Translations under genes and position numbers: made by a program
Assembly: GCA_038225475.1 (NCBI GenBank)
Contig: JBBRRA010000007.1
Location: 62,001-126,000 of the forward strand
From: Polymorphobacter_B sp038225475
Lineage (GTDB): Bacteria > Pseudomonadota > Alphaproteobacteria > Sphingomonadales > Sphingomonadaceae
Reading direction: 5' to 3'
Length of the DNA: 64,000 nt
Notes under the pieces: model-generated
Told to the model about the DNA's origin: nothing
What the model saw: only the letters and a program-made list of their open reading frames with translations
Database searches by the model: none
Shown: positions 63,917-64,000 of the stretch, one piece after another
Numbering within the stretch: position 1 is the stretch's first letter
Layout: the number at the start of each line of letters is the position of its first letter

Positions 63917-64000
63917 TTAAGCGCGCGGCGCAACGATCGTATCTTCGGGCAGAATGTCGGTGATCGCAACATCGGCCATCGTATCGAGCGCGGCATAAAG
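63917..64000 (-). CDS. C-terminal end of an unidentified gene
   Basis: The last 27 codons of a minus-strand frame that enters from the right edge: LYAALDTMADVAITDILP then EDTIVAPRA and TAA. The reading frame is protein-like and has the codon bias of the region. Too short to identify. The tRNA-Ala gene lies 54 bases downstream on the same strand. Confidence 0.5.
   Translation of the reverse strand, partial: LYAALDTMADVAITDILPEDTIVAPRA

Overview
The window is high-GC DNA from an alphaproteobacterium, most likely a sphingomonad (Sphingomonadales). The grounds are family content and order: lptD divergent from pepA-holC, purM-purN next to a DUF2066 gene and hdaA, a complete Entner-Doudoroff operon, a recA promoter with the alphaproteobacterial SOS box GTTC-N7-GTTC, a CckA-type kinase, and a TonB receptor paired with a TPR-sulfotransferase. 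This is inferred from gene content, not from a database match.

Bases 1-46200 are ordinary chromosome backbone. In order: lptD (C-terminal end outside the window), pepA-holC, ndk, purM-purN (PurN carries an extra C-terminal YjbR/MmcQ-like domain), a DUF2066 protein, hdaA, ppk1-ppx, a small membrane protein, rnd, aspS, ppk2, slt, dapA-smpB, a molybdopterin oxidoreductase overlapping a CckA-like hybrid kinase, a lone receiver protein, recA, alaS, an Asp/Glu-racemase-like protein, an ABC-F ATPase, a secreted cyclophilin, a DEAD-box helicase, the operon zwf-pgl-edd-glk-eda-ppc on the minus strand, and divergently pstS-pstC-pstA-pstB-phoU behind a probable Pho box. Polyphosphate genes (ppk1, ppx, ppk2) and phosphate uptake genes are both well represented.

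Bases 46200-47240 are a scar. AT-rich DNA directly behind phoU holds a truncated M91-type metallopeptidase toxin tip with HExxH, a secreted small protein whose start codon overlaps the toxin stop (a candidate immunity gene), and a broken Rhs/YD-repeat core fragment. It looks like the remains of a polymorphic-toxin (Rhs) locus.

Bases 47300-63500 are accessory metabolism: TPR-sulfotransferase, TonB-dependent receptor, a membrane LytTR regulator, a secreted BAAT-like hydrolase, a DUF3237 protein divergent from a Rieske oxygenase, a 234-bp deleted IS5-family remnant, an M13 peptidase, an aldo/keto reductase, a secreted metallo-beta-lactamase-fold hydrolase and a gamma-glutamyltransferase. The window closes with tRNA-Ala(CGC) and the last codons of an unidentified minus-strand gene.

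No CRISPR array, intact prophage or intact transposon was seen. The least explained items are the Rhs toxin/immunity relic, the PurN fusion, the racemase-like protein lacking both catalytic cysteines, and the sulfotransferase/TonB/LytTR module.
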